A stretch of 64,000 nucleotides of DNA from Halomonas aestuarii (GTDB taxonomy: Bacteria > Pseudomonadota > Gammaproteobacteria > Pseudomonadales > Halomonadaceae): positions 1,798,001-1,862,000 of the forward strand of contig NZ_CP018139.1 of NCBI RefSeq assembly GCF_001886615.1. The letters run 5' to 3'. Position numbers and translations under genes: made by a program. The notes under the pieces were generated by a model. It was given only the letters and a program-made list of their open reading frames with translations. It was not told the DNA's origin and made no database searches. Of this stretch, positions 60,242 to 64,000 are shown piece after piece (the stretch's first letter is position 1; every line of letters begins with the position of its first letter).

Positions 60242-60621
60242 TGGTGGAGGCGGCGGGAATTGAACCCGCGTCCGCCGGCACTCACCCGTTGGCTCTACAT
60301 GCTTAGTTTCGTCATTTGATTTAACGCCACTGGCTCCGACGAGCAGGATCCAGCCACGCGATTCTTCAGAGTTTTAACAACTGACGTGAAGACGCCGTCA
60401 GTCGCGATCCCATCAATCGTCGCTCGTATCCCCGCCGTGATGAATGGGCACATCACTTTGGGGCCAGGCTAGAAGCTAACAGCTGTTAGGCTGCCAGCGC
60501 GCCCTGAGCGTAGTTGTCGTCGTTTGCGACTATTTAATCATGATGTTGTATTTACGAGATACATCACGCTCTCGGCATGCACCTCAGGGATTGTCACCGG
60601 CGTCGAAACCGTGTCGCCCCC
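60242..60621 (-). ncRNA. ssrA: Transfer-messenger RNA (tmRNA)
   Basis: A 380-nt RNA that with SmpB rescues stalled ribosomes. The 5' GGGGGCG pairs with the 3' CGCCTCC (one G-U) to form the acceptor stem; the CCA end is encoded at 60244-60242 and the T arm GGGTTCAATTCCCGC is intact. The tag reading frame (60527-60486) starts with resume codon GCA and encodes ANDDNYAQGALAA before TAA. smpB lies just upstream on the same strand, and a T-tract terminator follows. Confidence 0.97.
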
Positions 60622-60661
60622 GTAACGCGCATCCTAACAGGATGTGCAGTTCTGTGACACC

Positions 60662-61153
60662 TCAGGCCTTGGTTTGTTCCCGCATGATGCGCCCTTTCTG
60701 GCGCTGCCAGTCGCGGTCCTTCTCGGTGGCGCGCTTGTCGTGCAGCTTCTTGCCGGTCACCAGGGCCAGCTCGCACTTCACCCGGTTGTTCTTCCAGTAG
60801 AGCTTGAGCGGCACGCAGGTGTGCCCCTTCTCCTGGGTGCGCGAGAAGATCTTGGCGATCTCCTTGCGATGCAGCAGCAGCTTGCGGGTGCGCGTCGGGT
60901 CCGCGATCTCGTGGGTGCTGGCGGTGTTGAGCGGCATGATGTGGCTGCCCAGCAGCCAGGCCTCGCCGTTCTTGACCAGGATGTAGGTGTCGGTGAGCTG
61001 CGCCTTGCCGGCGCGCAGGCTCTTCACCTCCCAGCCGGCCAGCACGAGGCCGGCCTCGAAGGTCTCGTCGATGTGATACTCGAAGCGTGCCTTCTTGTTC
61101 TGGGCGATGACGTTGCCGCCGGGCCCCTTGCTCTTGCCTTTCTTGTTGGCCAT
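60662..61153 (-). CDS. smpB: SsrA-binding protein SmpB
   Basis: A 163-residue tmRNA partner. Conserved elements: [22 protein letters not shown] (in parts), [42 protein letters not shown], and the basic C-terminal tail with [19 protein letters not shown] that mimics mRNA in the ribosome. Length is normal. It is 40 bp upstream of ssrA, so both parts of trans-translation are adjacent. Confidence 0.97.
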   Translation of the reverse strand: MANKKGKSKGPGGNVIAQNKKARFEYHIDETFEAGLVLAGWEVKSLRAGKAQLTDTYILVKNGEAWLLGSHIMPLNTASTHEIADPTRTRKLLLHRKEIAKIFSRTQEKGHTCVPLKLYWKNNRVKCELALVTGKKLHDKRATEKDRDWQRQKGRIMREQTKA

Positions 61154-61282
61154 GAAACCTCGTGTCCTGTATCTGCCGGTGGCGCCTGCCCCTTCGATGT
61201 GGGGGGAAGCGTGGTACCATTCAAGGCCTGAAATAACCGCTCATGATACGCCCTGGGCACTGTGAAGTCAGCGGAGAGCTCA

Positions 61283-61717
61283 ATGCCAACGGTCAATCGG
61301 TCCGCCATGGTGCGGCATACCCCCCAGGACATGTTCGATCTGGTCAACGACTTCGAACGCTACCCCGAATTCCTCCCGGGGTGCCGGAACGCTCGCCTGC
61401 TCGAGCGTGACGATTCCCACCTGATCGGCGAGATGACCCTGGGTCGTGCCGGCATCGAGCAGAGCTTCACCACCCGCAACGACCTGATCGAGCCCGAGCG
61501 TATCGAGATGTCGCTGGTCAGCGGTCCCTTCAAGCGCCTGCGCGGCCGCTGGCTGTTCATGCCCATGGGCGAGGGGGCCTGCAAGATCAGTCTCGAGCTG
61601 GAGTTCGAGTTCGCCAACCGCCTGCTGGGGATGGCCTTCGGCCGGCTCTTCCAGCAGGTGGCGGGGCAGCTGGTGGACTCCTTCACCCGCCGGGCGGACA
61701 GCCTCTATGGTCGCTAG
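61283..61717 (+). CDS. ratA: RatA-family START/polyketide cyclase-like protein
   Basis: A 144-residue START-domain protein. E. coli RatA was described as blocking 50S-30S association, while the related Coq10 binds ubiquinone; the true role is unsettled. Motifs: HTPQDMFDLVNDFERYPEFL, GCRNARLL, SFTTRNDLIEPERIEMSL and GPFKRLRGRWLF. ATG 61283 with GGAG 8 nt upstream fits best. It is divergent from smpB and overlaps rnfH by 11 nt. Confidence 0.92.
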   Translation: MPTVNRSAMVRHTPQDMFDLVNDFERYPEFLPGCRNARLLERDDSHLIGEMTLGRAGIEQSFTTRNDLIEPERIEMSLVSGPFKRLRGRWLFMPMGEGACKISLELEFEFANRLLGMAFGRLFQQVAGQLVDSFTRRADSLYGR

Positions 61718-62021
61718 CCCCCCCGGCCCGATCGAGGTCGAGGTGGCGTTCGCGCTCCCCGAGCGCCAGTGCATTGTCTCCCTCCGGGTGCCTGGCGGCA
61801 CTTCCGCCCGGCAGGCCGTCACCATGGCGGGGCTGGAGGCGCGGTTCCCGGAGCTCCCGCCGACCACCTTCCTCGAGGCCGACCTCGGCATCTTCGGAAG
61901 GCGACTGCGCGACCCCGACGGCCAGCGGCTGAAGGCCGGGGATCGCGTGGAGGTCTACCGCCCCCTCGAGATCGACCCCAAGGCGGCGCGCGCCGCCCGG
62001 GCCGCCCGCGAGAAACGCTGA
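61707..62021 (+). CDS. rnfH: RnfH family protein (UPF0125)
   Basis: A 104-residue beta-grasp protein related to ubiquitin-like and ThiS/MoaD folds, function unknown. Typical parts are IEVEVAFALPERQCIVSLRV, LGIFGRRLRDPDGQRLKAGD and VEVYRPLEIDPKAARAARA. It lacks a C-terminal diglycine. The start lies within the ratA 3' end; ratA-rnfH is a conserved pair, convergent with bamE. Confidence 0.9.
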   Translation: MVASPPGPIEVEVAFALPERQCIVSLRVPGGTSARQAVTMAGLEARFPELPPTTFLEADLGIFGRRLRDPDGQRLKAGDRVEVYRPLEIDPKAARAARAAREKR

Positions 62022-62093
62022 CGCCCCGCCCGGCGAAAGCCGGCACGGGGCGTCGTCAGCCCCGACGGTGATGCCACGGGGCGAGGGGTGATG

Positions 62094-62522
62094 TCAGGGC
62101 CGGTCCGGGGTGACGTTGTCGAGCGGGGTGGGCTGGTCGGCCGAGGTGGCCTCGCTGTCGGGGCCGATGCCGCGCTCGTCGCCGAGCGGCGGGGCCTTCG
62201 AGAAGTCGCCCTCCCGCTCGATGTCCACGACCCGTCCGCCAGAGAAGGTCAGGGTGACGCGCCGCTGCTCCACGTCGCCGTAGGCCTCGTCGAGGCGGTA
62301 GACATAGTCCCACTGGCTGGCATCGAAGGGCGCCTCGAGCAGCGGGCTGCCCATCAGGTCGACCACCTGCCGTCGGCTCATGCCGGGCCGAAGCTGCTCG
62401 ACCATGCCCTGGGTCACCAGGTTGCCCTGGGGCAGGTCGCGCTTGTACACGCCGAAGTAGCTGCAACCGCTGATCATCAGCAGGGCGATGGAAAGGATGA
62501 TGATTCTGGTCAGCTTTTGCAT
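62094..62522 (-). CDS. bamE: Outer membrane assembly factor BamE
   Basis: A 142-residue lipoprotein of the BAM complex. Signal peptide with lipobox ISGC and Cys20, then SYFGVYKRDLPQGNLVTQGM, LRPGMSRRQVVDLMGSPLL and WDYVYRL, the BamE/SmpA core. About 35 C-terminal residues form an acidic, proline-rich extension. Divergent from fur by 72 bp, the common gammaproteobacterial arrangement. Confidence 0.94.
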   Translation of the reverse strand: MQKLTRIIILSIALLMISGCSYFGVYKRDLPQGNLVTQGMVEQLRPGMSRRQVVDLMGSPLLEAPFDASQWDYVYRLDEAYGDVEQRRVTLTFSGGRVVDIEREGDFSKAPPLGDERGIGPDSEATSADQPTPLDNVTPDRP

Positions 62523-62594
62523 TTGCGCCTGTTCTTCACTATCGTGGATTCGGTCGATCATAACCGACCCTACCCGATACTGCGAAGAGCGACC

Positions 62595-63041
62595 ATGGCC
62601 GACCAGAACCATGAATTGCGCAAGGCCGGTCTGAAAGTGACCCTGCCCCGCGTCAAGATCCTCCAGATCCTCGAGAACGCCTCGGAGAAGCACCACCTGA
62701 GCGCCGAGGATGTGTACAAGACCCTGCTGGAAGCGGGCGAGGATGTGGGCCTGGCCACCGTCTATCGCGTGCTGACCCAGTTCGAGTCCGCCGGCCTCGT
62801 GATCCGCCACAACTTCGATGGCGGCCATGCGGTCTTCGAGCTCTCCCAGGAGGAACACCATGATCACATGGTGTGCCTGGAAAGCGGCGAGATCGTCGAG
62901 TTTTTCGACGAGACCATCGAGCGTCGTCAGCAGGAGATCGCCGAGGAGCACGGCTACGAGCTCGTCGATCACGCCCTGGTGCTCTACGTGAGGCCGCTGG
63001 GCTCTCGGGCGACCCGCCAGGAAGGCATCCAGAAGAAGTGA
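62595..63041 (+). CDS. fur: Ferric uptake regulator Fur
   Basis: A 148-residue metal-dependent repressor. The winged-helix domain has LRKAGLKVTLPRVKILQIL and VGLATVYRVLTQFESAGLV; the metal sites lie in HNFDGGHAVFEL and EEHHDHMVCLESGEIVEFF. Only one Cys is seen, so the structural CxxC zinc sites of E. coli Fur are absent, as in Pseudomonas Fur. It is the likely regulator of the small RNA promoter near 15.0 kb. A 14-bp stem terminator follows. Confidence 0.97.
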   Translation: MADQNHELRKAGLKVTLPRVKILQILENASEKHHLSAEDVYKTLLEAGEDVGLATVYRVLTQFESAGLVIRHNFDGGHAVFELSQEEHHDHMVCLESGEIVEFFDETIERRQQEIAEEHGYELVDHALVLYVRPLGSRATRQEGIQKK

Positions 63042-63073
63042 TGCCCTCGGGCTGATCCTTCCCAGACACGCCG

Positions 63074-63105
63074 ACGCGGCCCCGATCTCCGGATCGGGGC
63101 CGCGT
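63074..63105. terminator. Terminator hairpin after fur
   Basis: A perfect 14-bp stem, ACGCGGCCCCGATC and its complement, with a TCCG loop, between convergent fur and recN. T residues are few (TTGCGTT). Confidence 0.7.
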
Positions 63106-63136
63106 TGCGTTGGTGGGGCCTGAGTGTCGGGCCGGG

Positions 63137-64000
63137 TCAGTGGTGGGCGCGCTGGCTGGCGTCGAGCATCTCCCGGGCGTGGGCCAGGGTGTGATCGGAG
63201 AGGTTCACTCCGCCGAGCATGCGCGCCAGCTCGCCGACCCGGCCGGCCTCGTCGAGCAGGGCCATGCGGGTCAGGGTGGAGGCCTCCCCGGCCTGCTTCT
63301 CGATGTGCAGGTGGTGGTGCGCCTGGGCGGCCACTTGGGGCAGGTGGGTCACCGTCATCACCTGGCCGTTCTCGCCCAGTCGGCGCAGGAGCTGGCCGAC
63401 GATCTCGGCGGTGGCCCCGGAGACGCCCACGTCGACCTCGTCGAAGACCAGGCTGGCGATGGTGGAGTGCTGGGCCGCGACCACCTGGATCGCCAGGCTG
63501 ATGCGCGACAGCTCGCCGCCCGAGGCCACCTTGGCCAGCGGGCGGGCCGGCTGCCCGGGGTTGGCGCTGATCAGCATGCGGGCCCCCTCCAGCCCCTCGG
63601 CGGCCTGGGTGTCACGCGGGGCGAGCTCGATTTCGAAGGTGGCCTTGTCCATGGCCAGGAAGGCCAGCTGTTCCTGCACGGCCCGGCCGAACCGGCGGGC
63701 GGCCTGGCGGCGGGCCCGGGAGATCGCCGAGGCCTGCTCCTGCCAGCTCGCCTTCAGGGCCTCGACCTCGGCGGCCAGCGTCTCGAGGTCGCCGTCGCCG
63801 CCCTCCAGGCCCTCGAGCTCGTCGGCCAGGCGGCGGTGCAGGGCGACCAGCTCCTCGGGCAGGACATGGTGCTTACGGGCGATGCGGTGGACCTCGCCGA
63901 GGCGCTCCTCGACCCAGGCCAGCCGTTCCGGGTCCAGCTCGACGCCGTCGGCGAAGTGGCCGAGCTCGCGCCCGGCCTCCTCGACCTGGATGCGCGCGTC
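63137..64000 (-). CDS. recN: DNA repair protein RecN, 3' part
   Basis: An SMC-like ATPase for double-strand break repair. The frame is open to the window edge, giving the C-terminal 287 residues of a family near 555. Visible: coiled-coil return arm (LAAEVEALKASWQEQASAI), ABC signature KVASGGELSRISLAIQ, Walker B SLVFDEVDVGVSGATAE, D-loop and H-loop VTHLPQVAAQAHHH. The N-terminal Walker A half lies outside. Truncated only by the window edge. Confidence 0.96.
   Translation of the reverse strand, partial: DARIQVEEAGRELGHFADGVELDPERLAWVEERLGEVHRIARKHHVLPEELVALHRRLADELEGLEGGDGDLETLAAEVEALKASWQEQASAISRARRQAARRFGRAVQEQLAFLAMDKATFEIELAPRDTQAAEGLEGARMLISANPGQPARPLAKVASGGELSRISLAIQVVAAQHSTIASLVFDEVDVGVSGATAEIVGQLLRRLGENGQVMTVTHLPQVAAQAHHHLHIEKQAGEASTLTRMALLDEAGRVGELARMLGGVNLSDHTLAHAREMLDASQRAHH

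Overview
The window is a contiguous, gene-dense, high-GC chromosomal segment from a gammaproteobacterium, most likely a moderate halophile of the Halomonadaceae (Halomonas or a close relative). The main evidence is a complete teaABCD cluster (about 22.7-19.1 kb, minus strand), the ectoine-uptake TRAP transporter plus its universal stress protein known from Halomonas elongata. Supporting evidence is the gammaproteobacterial gene order throughout: hemCDXY beside argH, lptM-lysA-dapF-DUF484-xerC-yigB, cytochrome c4-dsbA-nuclease opposite engB, ssrA-smpB-ratA-rnfH-bamE-fur-recN, and fpr opposite a FinR-like LysR regulator. I see no prophage, insertion sequence, CRISPR array or tRNA gene. The only stable RNA gene of a known class is tmRNA.

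Layout. 0-4.4 kb: the 3' part of hemE, a VanZ protein, a membrane protein with a Trp/Pro-rich tail, a host-attachment-like protein, and the divergent finR/fpr pair. 4.5-7.6 kb: nitrogen sensing, glnK2-amtB, a terminator, then glnK1, with sigma-54-like promoters and a tandemly duplicated glnK 3' end; then ubiK. 7.6-19 kb: comM, a lipoprotein/hydrolase pair, malate synthase G behind an IclR-like operator, a thioesterase, trmB, an AEC transporter, a Sco copper chaperone pair, a PHB-depolymerase-like esterase and an FKBP isomerase. 19-23 kb: teaABCD. 23-28.8 kb: ABC-F ATPase, dtd, a chalcone-isomerase-like protein, a tandem Usp, thiD, yqaA. 28.9-32.2 kb: a second TRAP transporter of the TakPQM (2-oxoacid) type. 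32.3-46.5 kb: dsbA/cytochrome c4, engB, the dapF-xerC operon, argH, the haem operon hemCDXY. 46.8-56.1 kb: a large MscS-type channel, tandem crcB fluoride channels, pgi-mgsA-pyk facing gap, a TauE/SafE exporter. 56.1-60 kb: aspartate kinase plus the carboxy(nor)spermidine route to spermidine. 60.2-64 kb: trans-translation (ssrA, smpB), ratA, rnfH, bamE, fur and partial recN.

The most interesting unexplained structure lies between the convergent genes trmB and the AEC transporter (about 14,906-15,075). On the minus strand a promoter overlaps a near-consensus Fur box and is followed by two hairpins, a single-stranded C/U-rich stretch and an intrinsic terminator, about 113 nt in all. This has the form of a Fur-repressed small RNA, a functional counterpart of RyhB or PrrF. 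A second structured RNA candidate ending in a strong terminator precedes the crcB pair (about 49,258-49,360). Other regulatory predictions are HexR-like sites between pyk and gap, an IclR-like operator in the glcB promoter, and an intercistronic hairpin between teaA and teaB.

Together the genes join compatible-solute and organic-acid uptake, central carbon flux (glyoxylate shunt, lower glycolysis, methylglyoxal bypass), nitrogen sensing and haem/iron control with housekeeping functions. Functional calls come from recognised motifs, lengths and context. Regulatory calls were read by eye from the sequence and are inferences.
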